Of a stretch of 55,468 nucleotides of DNA, positions 45,274 to 55,399 are shown piece after piece. The notes under the pieces are model-generated. The model ran no database searches and was not told where the DNA came from. It was given only the letters and a program-made list of their open reading frames with translations. The position numbers were made by a program, and so were the translations under genes. The stretch is from JAJYTL01 sp046705265 (GTDB lineage Bacteria; Pseudomonadota; Alphaproteobacteria; Ferrovibrionales; Ferrovibrionaceae). The DNA is taken from assembly GCA_046705265.1 (NCBI GenBank), contig JBJKQL010000098.1, positions 1-55,468 on the forward strand, given 5' to 3'. Every line of letters begins with the position of its first letter. The stretch's first letter is position 1.

Positions 45274-46260
45274 TCATGGCGCGCCGGCCCGCCCCCGGCC
45301 TTGGGCTCGCCACCACGCGGCCATCGCCTCGAGCTCGGAATCAAGCGTCACGTTGGGCCGCCAGCCGAGCCGGCGCATTGCCTTTTCCGGGTTGATCGTA
45401 AGCGAATCAGTCAAGCGATCGAAAGCTTGCTCGCGTCCGGCCAAGCGGGCGAGGCCGCGGAGCACCGCCGGCGGACAGGGCAGAAGCCTCGGCTTCTTGC
45501 CGAGCGCGCGGGCGATGTGGCGCACTAGCGCGGGTGTCGAGAGGTCGGTGCCGTCCGAGACCAGAAAGACCTCGCCCTTGATCCCCGGCTGTATCAGCGC
45601 GCGGCAGATCGCCTCGACCAAGTTGTCGAGCCCGATCAGGCTGCGGCGGTTGGCAATGCCGGCCAAGGGCAGCGGCACGCCCTGATCAACCCACTGCAAC
45701 AGGCGGCGCATGTTGCCCTTGACGCCCGGGCCGTAGACGAGCGGTGGGCGGATGACGACGATCTCGATATCGCTCGCCGCGGCGATGTGACCGAGCGCTT
45801 GTTCCGCCTCCCATTTCGAGATCGCGTAGGCATCCTTTGGTTCCGCCGGATCGGTTTCGACGAGCGGCCGGCTCCGGCTCGTTTCGCCATGAACCTTGAT
45901 GGTGGAAAGAAAGACGAAGCGCCGCATCCGGGCCTCGACCGCGGCCTTCGCCAGAGCTTCGGTTGCCGTCGTGTTGACGCGGTGGAAGGCCGCCAAGGGG
46001 TCTGCCGCGTCGTCCTGCATGCGGTGCACTCGGGCGGCGAGATGGACCACCGCGCCGACGCCCCCAAGCGCTGCGCGCCAATCGGTCTCCGGCCCGATGT
46101 CTCCAACCACGATGGACTCGATTCCGGGTTCGATCCGGCCTTCGTCTTCTGGAACGCGGATCGCCGCCCGAACCGCGACCCCGGCCTCGCGCAGCCGTCG
46201 GCACAGCGCCCGGCCGACGAAGCCGCTCGCGCCCGTGACTAGAACCCTGGGACCGGCCAT
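45274..46260 (-). CDS. NAD-dependent epimerase/dehydratase (extended SDR, sugar-nucleotide type)
   Basis: A 328-residue extended SDR. VLVTGASGFVGRALCRRL (6-23) is the dinucleotide-binding motif, VVHLAARVH follows strand 4, and STIKVHG with AYAISKWEAE supplies the Ser-Tyr-Lys catalytic set. The overall pattern fits UDP-glucose/UDP-GlcNAc 4-epimerase-like proteins of polysaccharide clusters (WbpV/WbiG type). No glycosyltransferase or polymerase gene is adjacent. It is divergent from the tsaE-amgK gene with a 140-base gap that must hold both promoters. Confidence 0.88.
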   Translation of the reverse strand: MAGPRVLVTGASGFVGRALCRRLREAGVAVRAAIRVPEDEGRIEPGIESIVVGDIGPETDWRAALGGVGAVVHLAARVHRMQDDAADPLAAFHRVNTTATEALAKAAVEARMRRFVFLSTIKVHGETSRSRPLVETDPAEPKDAYAISKWEAEQALGHIAAASDIEIVVIRPPLVYGPGVKGNMRRLLQWVDQGVPLPLAGIANRRSLIGLDNLVEAICRALIQPGIKGEVFLVSDGTDLSTPALVRHIARALGKKPRLLPCPPAVLRGLARLAGREQAFDRLTDSLTINPEKAMRRLGWRPNVTLDSELEAMAAWWRAQGRGRAGAP

Positions 46261-46400
46261 GCTATTCCCTTCCGTATCGCGGTTCGGGTGAGGGAGAGCT
46301 TAGCCGGTTTCGCCGCTCCGTTCAGCAGCAGCGGCGGGCCTTGCCGGGTCGTGGCGCTTCCGCCGTTGCCCGTGTCCGCAAAGCAAGCTAAAAACCGGCC

Positions 46401-47876
46401 ATGACCGCGCCGTCCCGGGTGTTCGGCCCGTTTGCTCTCGATCTGCCCGATCCCGCGGCGACGGTCGAGCTTGCGCGTCGCCTCGCGCGGCTCGCGCGGC
46501 GTGGCGATGTCATCGCCCTCAAGGGCGATCTCGGCGCCGGCAAAACCGCCTTCGCCCGCGCCCTGATCCAGGCGATGGCGGGCTCTGCCGTTGATGTTCC
46601 GAGCCCGACCTTCACCCTTGTCCAAACCTATGACACGCCGGTCGGCATGGTCTGGCATTTCGATCTCTACCGGCTCGAGAGCCCGGACGAGGCGGTCGAA
46701 CTCGGGCTCGATCAAGCCTTCGCCGAGGGCATCAGCCTGGTTGAATGGCCGGAGCGGCTTCATGTCCTGCCGGCCGAGGCTCTGGTTCTGGAATTCCTTT
46801 TCGCCGAGAGGGCGGATGCTCGCAGGCTCCTCCTCCGCATGGGCGGCGATTGGCGAACGCGTCTGGTCGGCGAGGGCGCGAGCGGCGAGCGGGCGGTCGC
46901 GATCGCGCGGTTTTTGGCGCGCGCCGGCTGGGGCGACGCGGCGCTTCAACCGCTTCAGACCGATGCGTCCTTCCGTCACTACACCCGCCTTCGCCGGGGT
47001 GGCGAAACGGCGATGCTGATGGACGCGCCGCCGCCCTTGGAAGATGTTCGCCCTTTTGTCCGCATCGACCGGCATCTGTGCGCGCAGGGCTTCAGCGCGC
47101 CCCGGATTCTCGCCGCCGAGGAGGGCGACGGGCTGCTCCTTCTCGAGGACCTCGGCGACGATCTCTATAGCCGCGTCTTGGACCGCCGCGCCGCCGGCGC
47201 GGCCGAGCTCTACGGCGCGGCAGTCGACCTTCTCGTCGCGTTGCGCCGCCGACCGTTGCCGCAGGGTCTCGCGCCTTATGATCTCAATCTCCTGCTCGAC
47301 GAAACCGACCGCGTCGTCGATTGGTACCTGCCGGAGATCACGGGCCGACCGACGCCACCCGAATTGAAGCGGGAGTATCAAGAGCTATGGACCGATGTTC
47401 TTCACCGCGCGGAGGTGCTTCCTGCCGTCCTCGTGCTCCGCGATTATCATGCCGACAATCTGATCTGGCTCCCTCGCCGCGACGAATGCGCCCGCGTCGG
47501 GCTGCTGGATTTCCAGGACGCGCTCGAGGGCTCACCGGCTTATGATCTCGCATCGCTGCTCGAAGACGTGCGCCGTCCTCTCGCGCCCGCCTTGGCGGAG
47601 GCGATGGTTGAGCGTTATATCCAAAGAAGCGGCGTCGATGCCGCCGCCTTCCGCCTCGCCTACGCGGTCTTCGCCGCGCAGCGCAACACCAAGCTTATCG
47701 GCCATTGGCCGCGTCTGTTTCGCCGGGACGGCAAGCCGAAATACTTGCGATTTATGCCGCAAACTTGGCGTCTTCTGGAGCACGACTTGCAACACCCCGC
47801 CCTTTCCGCCGTTCAGGCCTGGTTCGACCGCACCATCCCGTCGGCGCTTCGCAAGCAGGAAATCACCGTGTCATGA
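46401..47876 (+). CDS. tsaE: TsaE-AmgK fusion: tRNA t6A ATPase and anomeric sugar kinase
   Basis: A 491-residue two-domain protein. Residues of about 1-150 are TsaE, the ATPase of threonylcarbamoyl-adenosine tRNA modification, with Walker A GDLGAGKTAFAR (about 43-54), SPTFTLVQTY and HFDLYRL. Residues of about 165-491 are an aminoglycoside-phosphotransferase-fold kinase of the AmgK type (Brenner motif DYHADNLIW and metal-binding LLDFQDALEGSPAYDLASLL), which phosphorylates the anomeric carbon of MurNAc/GlcNAc. The murU gene follows with an ATGA overlap, supporting the AmgK assignment. This fusion is known from other alphaproteobacteria. Confidence 0.93.
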   Translation: MTAPSRVFGPFALDLPDPAATVELARRLARLARRGDVIALKGDLGAGKTAFARALIQAMAGSAVDVPSPTFTLVQTYDTPVGMVWHFDLYRLESPDEAVELGLDQAFAEGISLVEWPERLHVLPAEALVLEFLFAERADARRLLLRMGGDWRTRLVGEGASGERAVAIARFLARAGWGDAALQPLQTDASFRHYTRLRRGGETAMLMDAPPPLEDVRPFVRIDRHLCAQGFSAPRILAAEEGDGLLLLEDLGDDLYSRVLDRRAAGAAELYGAAVDLLVALRRRPLPQGLAPYDLNLLLDETDRVVDWYLPEITGRPTPPELKREYQELWTDVLHRAEVLPAVLVLRDYHADNLIWLPRRDECARVGLLDFQDALEGSPAYDLASLLEDVRRPLAPALAEAMVERYIQRSGVDAAAFRLAYAVFAAQRNTKLIGHWPRLFRRDGKPKYLRFMPQTWRLLEHDLQHPALSAVQAWFDRTIPSALRKQEITVS

Positions 47877-48601
47877 GTAAGGGATGCGTTTTCGCCAAGG
47901 CGATGGTTCTCTCGGCCGGTTATGGTCTCCGCCTCCGTCCGCTTACCCTGGATCGCCCGAAGGCGCTGGTCGAAGTCGGTGGCATGCCGCTGATCGACCG
48001 GGTACTCGATCGCCTCAGCACTGCCGGGGTCGAAACTGCCGTGGTCAACCTGCATTACAAGGGCACCCAGCTGCGGCGGCATTTGATGGTAAGGAAGGCT
48101 CCGAAGATCGTCTTCTCCGATGAATCCGCCACGCTTCTCGATACCGGTGGCGGTGTCGCCAAGGCGCTGCCGGACCTTGGGCCCGAGGCCTTCTACGCCG
48201 TCAACAGCGACATCGTCTGGCAGGACGCGGCCCGCGATTCCCTGGTCGAGCTTGCGGAATTCTTCGATCCGGCAAAAATGGATGCGCTGCTTCTCGTGCA
48301 CCCGACGGTAAGTGCCATCGGCTATCAGGGCATCGGTGATTTTGACATGGATCCGGTCGGCCGTTTGACGCGGCGGCAGGAGACTTGGGTCGCGCCCTTT
48401 GTCTTTACCGGCGTGCAGGTGTTGCGCCCGGAGATCTTCCAGCTCTGCCCGGAAGGACCGTTCTCACTCAATCTTCTCTACGATCGCGCAGCCGAGGCGG
48501 GCCGGCTTTGGGGCCTGCGCCATGAAGGGCAATGGATGGACGTCGGCACGCCGGCCGGCTTCCAGGCAGCGCAAAAGGCCCTGGCCGAAAAGCGGCAATG
48601 A
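47873..48601 (+). CDS. murU: N-acetylmuramate 1-phosphate uridylyltransferase MurU-like nucleotidyltransferase
   Basis: A 242-residue nucleotidyltransferase. KAMVLSAGYGLRLRPLTLDRPKALVEVGGMPLID is the NTP-binding signature, shown here from residue 9, and NSDIVW carries the metal-binding Asp. With AmgK it forms the cell-wall recycling bypass that makes UDP-MurNAc from MurNAc without the MurA/B route and gives intrinsic fosfomycin tolerance in Pseudomonas. Start overlaps the fusion gene stop and the end overlaps addB (both ATGA). Confidence 0.92.
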   Translation: MSKGCVFAKAMVLSAGYGLRLRPLTLDRPKALVEVGGMPLIDRVLDRLSTAGVETAVVNLHYKGTQLRRHLMVRKAPKIVFSDESATLLDTGGGVAKALPDLGPEAFYAVNSDIVWQDAARDSLVELAEFFDPAKMDALLLVHPTVSAIGYQGIGDFDMDPVGRLTRRQETWVAPFVFTGVQVLRPEIFQLCPEGPFSLNLLYDRAAEAGRLWGLRHEGQWMDVGTPAGFQAAQKALAEKRQ

Positions 48602-51558
48602 GTGCACCGCGACCACGAGTCTACAATATTCCGCAAGGCATTCCTTTCGTCGACGCGTTGGCGGCAGGCCTTTTGTCGAGGCATGGGCACGACCCGCTTG
48701 CGTTGAGTCGGGTGCGCGTCTTTCTCCCGACACGGCGCGCGGTGCGTGCGCTAGGCACTGCTTTTCTCCGCCGCGGCGCGGGCCGCGCCTTGCTGTTGCC
48801 GGTGATGGCGCCGCTCGGCGACGCGGACGAGGACGAGCTCGAACTCACCCTGCCGCAAGGGCTCGACCTGCCGCCCGCGATTCCCGATCTTGACCGGCGA
48901 CTCCTGCTTTCCCACCTGATTCGGCGGCGGCCCGGCTTCGAGGATGCGGCGCAGGCAATCCATCTCGCGGGCGAACTGGCGCGATTTCTCGATGCAGTCG
49001 CGATCGAGGGCTGCGATTTCAACCGCTTGAAAGACCTAGTGCCTGGCGATTACGCCGAACACTGGCAGATCACGCTCGCCTTTCTCACCATTATCACCGA
49101 GCACTGGCCGAAGATTCTCGAAGCCGAGCAGGTCATCGATCCGGGAGAACGGCGAAACCGGCTGATCGGCGCCTTGAGCGAAAGCCTGAGCGTCACCGCA
49201 GGCGATGGTCCGGTCTATGCAGCCGGTTCGACCGGCAGCATTCCGGCGACTGCGGCGCTGATCAAGACCATCGCCAGCCTACCGGAGGGCGCCGTGGTCC
49301 TGTCGGGTTTCGATGCCGAGATGGACGACATGAGCTACGCCGCGCTTTCGCAAGCGCCGACCCATCCGCAGCATGCCCTGCATGCCTTGCTTCATGTTTT
49401 GCGCGTCGGGCGGGATGAGATCGAACCATGGCCGCTTGCGCCCGATCTCGGTGCCCTCGACCGTGCGCGCCGCGCCGCGCGCACGGCACTGATCCGCGAC
49501 ACGCTGCGGCCGGCGGCGACGTCGGATGCTTGGGGCAACACGAAAGGCAATGCCGCTGCGGCGACCGATCCGCTTGCGCTCGACGGCCTCGAGCTTCTTG
49601 AGGCACCGGCGCCGCGCGAAGAAGCCGCCGCGATCGCGCTGATTCTGCGCCAGGTGCTGGAGATGCCCGATCAAACCGCGGCGTTGGTGACGCCGGATCG
49701 CAACCTTGCTCGCCGCGTCGCCGCCGAGCTTGGTCGCTTCGGCATCGCGATCGACGATTCCGCCGGCACGCCGCTTCACGAAACCCCGCCCGGCACCTTC
49801 CTGCGCCTGCTCCTGGCCTGGCTTGCCGATGGCGGCGCGCCGGTCCCGCTCCTCGCCGCCTTGAAGCATCCTTTCGCGTGCGGCGGCCGATCGCGGTCCG
49901 AGTTTCTGCGTCATCTTCGCGGTTTCGAGATCGTGGCGCTCCGAGGTCCCCGTCCGGGATCCGGCCTCGAAGGACTGATCGATGCACTCTCGGGCGCGGA
50001 ACGGCGGGGCGGTCTCGGCCGCTGGCTCGCGGCCCTCACGGCCAAGGCGGCGCCGCTCGCCGAAATGCTGCAAGCGCCGGCGGTCGATCTCGCCGATTTC
50101 GTCATGAGGTTTCTCGGCTTTGCCGAATGGCTGGCGACCGGTCCGGACGGCGCGGCGCTCTGGCGGGGCGAAGCCGGGCAGGCGCTCGCCGATTTCGTCG
50201 CCGATCTCACCACCGCCGCGCCGCGCGCGGAGCCGCTTCCCGGCGTGTCCTGGGTCGCGGTGATCGAGACCCTGATGGCCGAGCGCGTGGTGCGGCCGGC
50301 CTATGGCCGCCATCCCCGGCTCGCCATCTGGGGTCCGCTCGAAGCCCGGCTGCAACAGGCCGATCTTTTGATCCTTGGCGGTCTTAACGAAGGCACTTGG
50401 CCTGCTAATCGCGCCGCCGATCCTTGGCTGAGCCGGCCGATGCGCGCGCGCTTCGGCCTCTCGCCGCCTGAGCGGCGGATCGGCCAGGCGGCCCACGATT
50501 TCGCGCAGGCCGTGGCGGCGCGCCGGGTGGTCCTGACCCGCGCCACCAAAGTCGATGGCACGCCGACCGTCGCCTCGCGCTGGATGCAACGGCTGCAGGC
50601 GCTGGTCGCGAGCGCAGGCCGTGCCTTGCCGGTACCGTCGGCGCTTTTCTGGCAAGAGGCGCTGGACCGTCCGGCCCGCGTGATGCCGGTGATCCCGCCC
50701 GCGCCAAGGCCACCCCTGGCGGCGCGGCCGCGCCGGCTCTCGGTGACCGAGGTCGAGACCTGGATCCGCAATCCCTATGCCATCTATGCCCGCTGTGTCT
50801 TGAAGCTGGAGCCACTGGCGCCGCTCGATGCCGATCCCGACGCGGCAGAGCGCGGGAATTTCATTCATACGGCGCTCGACCGCTTTCTCCGCGAGAACGC
50901 GGGAGACCTGCCGGCGGACGCCTATGAGCGGCTATTGGCGATCGGTCGCGAGGTATTCCGGCCCCGGTTCACACATCCCGGCGTCAACGCCTTCTGGTGG
51001 CCGCGTTTTGCCGAGATTGCGCGCTGGTTCCTTGCTTTTGAGCAGGCCGAGCGGCGGGCTAAAGGCTGGATGCCGCTGTTGACCGAGGTCCGTGGCGGGC
51101 TTCGTCTTGATCTTCCCGCCGGCCCGTTCACGCTGTCCGCCAAGGCGGACCGTATCGATCGCGACGAGCAGGGCGCGCTCGCGATCCTCGATTACAAGAC
51201 CGGCGCCTTGCCGAGGGACGACGATGTCGCGGCTGGGCTCGCCCCGCAGCTCCCGCTCGAGGCTGCGATCGCGCTCGCCGGCGGATTCGAAGGGCTCGCG
51301 CCCGCGGATGTGACCGAACTCGCCTTCGTCCGCCTCAAAGGCGCGCGCGCCGCTCCCGGCGAATTTCGCGCCGTGAGGGGCGAGGCGAAACGTCTCGCCG
51401 AAAACGCAATGGCCGGCCTCAAATCGCTGATTCTTCGTTTTGACGATCCAAAGATGCCCTATCGCGCCCGGCCGCGGCCGCAGTTCGTGCTATATGACAG
51501 CGATTACGATCATCTCGCCCGCGTCAAGGAATGGGCCGGCGGCGGAGGGGCAACATGA
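48598..51558 (+). CDS. addB: Double-strand break repair protein AddB
   Basis: A 986-residue helicase-nuclease subunit that works with AddA to process DNA ends for RecA loading. The start ATG 48598 overlaps the murU stop. The N-terminal VRVFLPTRRAVRALG replaces a canonical Walker A, as in proteobacterial AddB. The C-terminal RecB-like nuclease domain has RGNFIHTALDRFL and AILDYKTG (Asp-x-Lys catalytic set). The iron-sulfur cysteines of Firmicutes AddB are not evident, which is usual in alphaproteobacteria. It overlaps addA by four bases. Confidence 0.95.
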   Translation: MSAPRPRVYNIPQGIPFVDALAAGLLSRHGHDPLALSRVRVFLPTRRAVRALGTAFLRRGAGRALLLPVMAPLGDADEDELELTLPQGLDLPPAIPDLDRRLLLSHLIRRRPGFEDAAQAIHLAGELARFLDAVAIEGCDFNRLKDLVPGDYAEHWQITLAFLTIITEHWPKILEAEQVIDPGERRNRLIGALSESLSVTAGDGPVYAAGSTGSIPATAALIKTIASLPEGAVVLSGFDAEMDDMSYAALSQAPTHPQHALHALLHVLRVGRDEIEPWPLAPDLGALDRARRAARTALIRDTLRPAATSDAWGNTKGNAAAATDPLALDGLELLEAPAPREEAAAIALILRQVLEMPDQTAALVTPDRNLARRVAAELGRFGIAIDDSAGTPLHETPPGTFLRLLLAWLADGGAPVPLLAALKHPFACGGRSRSEFLRHLRGFEIVALRGPRPGSGLEGLIDALSGAERRGGLGRWLAALTAKAAPLAEMLQAPAVDLADFVMRFLGFAEWLATGPDGAALWRGEAGQALADFVADLTTAAPRAEPLPGVSWVAVIETLMAERVVRPAYGRHPRLAIWGPLEARLQQADLLILGGLNEGTWPANRAADPWLSRPMRARFGLSPPERRIGQAAHDFAQAVAARRVVLTRATKVDGTPTVASRWMQRLQALVASAGRALPVPSALFWQEALDRPARVMPVIPPAPRPPLAARPRRLSVTEVETWIRNPYAIYARCVLKLEPLAPLDADPDAAERGNFIHTALDRFLRENAGDLPADAYERLLAIGREVFRPRFTHPGVNAFWWPRFAEIARWFLAFEQAERRAKGWMPLLTEVRGGLRLDLPAGPFTLSAKADRIDRDEQGALAILDYKTGALPRDDDVAAGLAPQLPLEAAIALAGGFEGLAPADVTELAFVRLKGARAAPGEFRAVRGEAKRLAENAMAGLKSLILRFDDPKMPYRARPRPQFVLYDSDYDHLARVKEWAGGGGAT

Positions 51559-54500
51559 CCCGCCGCGCCATAGAGGGCCGCATCGCCGATCAGCTTCGCG
51601 CCGCCGATCCCAGCCATTCGGTCTGGCTCAGCGCCAACGCCGGGACCGGCAAGACGCGGGTTCTGGTCGATCGCGTGCTCAGGTTGCTGCTCGCCGGCAC
51701 CACGCCCGATACCATCCTCTGCCTCACCTTCACCAAGGCGGCAGCGGCCGAGATGGCGAACCGGCTCTACCAGCGTCTTGGTGCCTGGGCGACGGCGAGC
51801 GATGACGCGCTCGAGGAGGACCTTCGTCTCCTGACCGGCAAGGCGGCACCGGCCGCGCGACTTGCCGAGGCCAGACGGCTGTTCGCGCAAACTCTGGAGA
51901 CGCCGGGCGGCGTCAAGATAGACACCATCCACGCCTTCTGCCAATCGCTGCTCGGCCGTTTTCCGCTCGAGGCCCGGGTGTCGCCCGGCTTTCAAGCGAT
52001 GGACGAGCGCGAGGCGACGGAAAAGCTCAGCGCCGCGCGCGACCGCGTGCTTGCCCATGCTGCCTCGGGAGGTGCGGCCGATCTTGGGGCCGCGCTCGAT
52101 CGCATCGTCGGTGCCATCGACGAGGGCCGCTTCGACAAGCTGATGGCCGAGATGACCCGCGATTGGCGCAAGTTCCATCGCGTCTTCCGCGCCCATGGCG
52201 AAAACCTCGGTGAGGTGATCGAGCATAGCTATGCCGCGCTTGGGTTGGCGCCGGGCCTCGAGCCCGAGGCGCTGCTCGATGTGTTTCTTGCCGGCGGGCC
52301 CATCACCGATTTGAAACGCGCCGCTGCTGCGCTGGAGAAAGGCGGCAAGACCGATCAGCAACGTGCCGTATTGTTGCGAGCGTGGCTGCGCGCGTCGCGT
52401 CGCGCACGCAAGGCGGCGCTTGATGAATGGTATCTTCCCGTCTTTCTGACCAAAGCGGGAGCGCCGCTTAAGGCCGTGCTTACGAAAGCGGGACAGGCGG
52501 CGGATGACGGCGTGCTCGCGATCCTCGAGCGCGAGCAGGCGCGGGTTCAGGCTTTCACCGACCAGCGGCGCGCGCTTGCCGTCGCGGCGCAGACGGCGGC
52601 GCTGTGGCGTCTCGGCCTCGCCATCGCCGAGGAATATCAGGCGGCGAAGCAGGCGGAAAATTTGCTCGACTTTAATGACCTCATCCTGAAGGCCCGCGAT
52701 CTTCTGCATCGGGACGGTGTCGCCGCCTGGGTACTCTATAAGCTCGACAATGGTCTCGATCACATCCTCATCGACGAGGCCCAGGACACCTCGCCCGAGC
52801 AATGGGACGTGATCGCGGCATTGGCGTCGGATTTTTTCGCCGGTCAAGGGGCCCGCGTGGCGAACCGCACGGTCTTTGCCGTCGGCGATGAAAAGCAATC
52901 GATATTCAGCTTTCAGGGTGCCGATCCCGCAGGCTTCGCCCGCATGGAGGATCATTTCCAGACCCGCGTGCGCAATGCCGAGGCGGCGTGGCGGACGATG
53001 GAGCTTGGGCCCTCGTTCCGCTCGGCGCCGGCCATCCTGGAAGCGGTCGATCATGTTTTCAGGAACGAGGCGATGCGCCAAAGCGTCACCACGCGGCGCG
53101 AAATCCGTCACGCGCCGATTCGGGTCGGCCACGCGGGGCTGGTCGAAATCTGGCCCCTGATTGGGCCGGAGGCGATTGCCGCGGCCGATCCTTGGCAACC
53201 GGCGCTCGCGCAGGAACACGAAAGCGCGCCGCCGGCGCGGCTTACCGCGCGCATCGCCGGCGTCATCGCCGGCTGGTTGAGGCGGGGTGAAATTCTCGAA
53301 TCGCGCGGGCGGCCGATCCGCCCCGGCGACGTCATGATCCTGGTGCAGCGGCGGAACGAATTCGTCGGCGAGATGGTGCGTGCCTTGAAGCAGGCGGATG
53401 TTGCCGTCGCCGGCGTCGACCGCATGGCGCTGACCGACGAGATCGCGGTGATGGACCTCTTGTCGCTCGGCCGTTTCGTCGTCTTGCCGGATGACGACCT
53501 TTCGCTCGCCGAGGTGCTGAAAAGCCCGCTCTTCGGCTTTTCCGAGGAGGCGCTCTTTGACCTTGCTCACGGTCGCGAGGGTCGGCTTTGGCCGGCGTTG
53601 CAGGCGGCGAGGGCCCGGCGTCCCGAATTCGCCGCCGCCCATGCCGAGCTTTCTCGGCTTCTTGCCCGCGCCGATTTCGTGCCACCGTTCGAATTCTTCG
53701 CCGCGCTTCTGGTCGGCGGCGGGCGGGCGCGCATCCTCGCCCGCCTTGGGCCGGAGGCAAAGGACCCGCTCGATGAATTCCTCGGCTTGGCGCTTGCCTT
53801 CGGCCGCAACCATCCGCCGTCGATGCAGGGCTTTCTCGCCTGGCTCGATCAGGGTGGCACCGAGGTCAAGCGCGATCTGGAACAAGGCCGCGACGAAGTG
53901 CGGGTGATGACCGTGCATGGCGCGAAGGGGCTCGAGGCGCCGATCGTCTTTCTCCCCGACACCTGCCGCGTGCCGGACGGGCACCACGATCCGGCGATCC
54001 TGTGGCAAGGGGGCACCGAAACGCCGCTTCCGTTCTGGCCCGCATCGAGCGCGAACGACACCTCGATCTGCGCGGAATGGCGCGAGACGGATCGAGAGCG
54101 TCAGCGGAACGAATACCGCCGGCTTCTCTATGTCGCGATGACCCGGGCCGAGGATCGGCTTTACATCGCCGGCTATCACGGCCGCCGGCCGCCGGCCAAG
54201 GATAGCTGGTATGAGCTGGTGTGGGCCGCGCTCGATGGCGCGGCAAGCGAAGTGCCGCTTATTTTCGCGAACGAGCCCGAAACCGCCGGCCTTCGGTTGC
54301 ACGCGCCGCAGACCGTGCCGCCGCGGGCCGAGGCCGCGGGCGCCAGCGCGATATCGCCGCCGCTTCCCGCCTGGATCGCAAGGCCGGCGCCGCCGGAGCC
54401 GCCATCGCGCCGGCCGCTCGCGCCGTCCCGGCCCGAGTCGGCGGAGCTGCAGGCGGAAAATCCGTTTCGCGGCGACCGCGGCCGGCGTTTTCGCCGCGGG

Positions 54501-54983
54501 CGGCTCGTTCACCGGCTTCTGCAGCTTCTTCCCGATCTTGATCCGGCACGACGGGATGGGGCGGCGCGCCGTTTTCTCGCCCGCGCCGCGGCCGATATGG
54601 CAGAGAACGAGCGCGATCTGATCGCGGCCCAGGTCTTCGCCGTTCTCGGCCATCCGGAAACAGCGCCATTGTTCGCCCCTGGCTCGCGCGCCGAGGCGCC
54701 CTTGGCGGCGCTTCTCGACGGCCGGCCGCTGTTCGGCCAGATCGATCGTCTCGCGGTGCGGGAAGAGGAGGTGTTGATCGCGGATTACAAAAGCGACCGA
54801 GATTCGCCACCCGCGCCCGCCGCCGTGCCAACGCTTTATGTGAAGCAGATGGCGGCCTACCGCGCCGCGCTCGGCGCGATCTATCCCGGCCGTGCGATCC
54901 GCTGCTTCCTGGTCTGGACCACGGGGCCCAAGGTGATGCCGCTTCCCGACGCGCTTCTGGATGGGGCATCAGGTACGGCATGA
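51555..54983 (+). CDS. addA: Double-strand break repair helicase AddA
   Basis: An 1142-residue UvrD-type helicase with a C-terminal nuclease. Motifs in order are SANAGTGKTRVL (Walker A, about 26-37), CLTFTKAAAAEM, DTIHAFCQSLL, HILIDEAQDTSPEQW (Walker B), VGDEKQSIFSFQGA, RVMTVHGAKGLEAPIVFLPD, YVAMTRAEDRLYIAG, and near the C-terminus LIADYKSDRD of the RecB-family nuclease. ATG 51555 overlaps the addB stop. It ends 56 bases before the tRNA-Arg gene. Confidence 0.96.
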   Translation: MTRRAIEGRIADQLRAADPSHSVWLSANAGTGKTRVLVDRVLRLLLAGTTPDTILCLTFTKAAAAEMANRLYQRLGAWATASDDALEEDLRLLTGKAAPAARLAEARRLFAQTLETPGGVKIDTIHAFCQSLLGRFPLEARVSPGFQAMDEREATEKLSAARDRVLAHAASGGAADLGAALDRIVGAIDEGRFDKLMAEMTRDWRKFHRVFRAHGENLGEVIEHSYAALGLAPGLEPEALLDVFLAGGPITDLKRAAAALEKGGKTDQQRAVLLRAWLRASRRARKAALDEWYLPVFLTKAGAPLKAVLTKAGQAADDGVLAILEREQARVQAFTDQRRALAVAAQTAALWRLGLAIAEEYQAAKQAENLLDFNDLILKARDLLHRDGVAAWVLYKLDNGLDHILIDEAQDTSPEQWDVIAALASDFFAGQGARVANRTVFAVGDEKQSIFSFQGADPAGFARMEDHFQTRVRNAEAAWRTMELGPSFRSAPAILEAVDHVFRNEAMRQSVTTRREIRHAPIRVGHAGLVEIWPLIGPEAIAAADPWQPALAQEHESAPPARLTARIAGVIAGWLRRGEILESRGRPIRPGDVMILVQRRNEFVGEMVRALKQADVAVAGVDRMALTDEIAVMDLLSLGRFVVLPDDDLSLAEVLKSPLFGFSEEALFDLAHGREGRLWPALQAARARRPEFAAAHAELSRLLARADFVPPFEFFAALLVGGGRARILARLGPEAKDPLDEFLGLALAFGRNHPPSMQGFLAWLDQGGTEVKRDLEQGRDEVRVMTVHGAKGLEAPIVFLPDTCRVPDGHHDPAILWQGGTETPLPFWPASSANDTSICAEWRETDRERQRNEYRRLLYVAMTRAEDRLYIAGYHGRRPPAKDSWYELVWAALDGAASEVPLIFANEPETAGLRLHAPQTVPPRAEAAGASAISPPLPAWIARPAPPEPPSRRPLAPSRPESAELQAENPFRGDRGRRFRRGRLVHRLLQLLPDLDPARRDGAARRFLARAAADMAENERDLIAAQVFAVLGHPETAPLFAPGSRAEAPLAALLDGRPLFGQIDRLAVREEEVLIADYKSDRDSPPAPAAVPTLYVKQMAAYRAALGAIYPGRAIRCFLVWTTGPKVMPLPDALLDGASGTA

Positions 54984-55039
54984 CCAGCGGGTGCGGACGC
55001 TTGCCAGGGTAGGGCCGATCGCTTACCTTCCGCCCCAGC

Positions 55040-55116
<77 letters not shown>

Positions 55117-55399
55117 ATAGAATATTATTTTAGATGAAGGCCCATCCGGCCATGGCTCGGGCAAGCTACCACGGGAAGTGACCCCGCGGCCTTTTTGGCC
55201 TGCCCAAACCCCACTTTCGGCCCTCACAGGTGGCTTCGACCTGCGTCTTAAGCCGCATCCAGTTCGGTGAACGTCAGCTTTCGTCCGAGGCCGTGGAAAA
55301 ACGCTTCAGCGGAAGCGGCTACGCTGTGTTTTCGGGTGTGTAGAGGCGGAGACGCTGATCGGCGGCCTGGCGCGTGCGGCTTGATGGCAATGGCGGCGA
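55117..55399. other. tRNA-Arg downstream region with probable insertion-element remnants
   Basis: After a short AT-rich run (55117-55135) no intact gene is seen. On the minus strand a broken frame reads ...AEAFFHGLGRKLTFTELDAA before a stop near 55257. That recalls the C-terminal end of DDE transposases, but the match is weak. The region links the tRNA gene to the transposase end at the window edge. Confidence 0.3.

Noticed and set aside
49279..50868. A 529-codon open frame opposite addB
   Set aside because: Composition-driven antisense frame, no domain or ribosome site.
51510..54653. A 1047-codon open frame opposite addA
   Set aside because: High-GC shadow of addA; Arg/Gly/Ala-rich, without domains, while the addA strand has all helicase and nuclease motifs.
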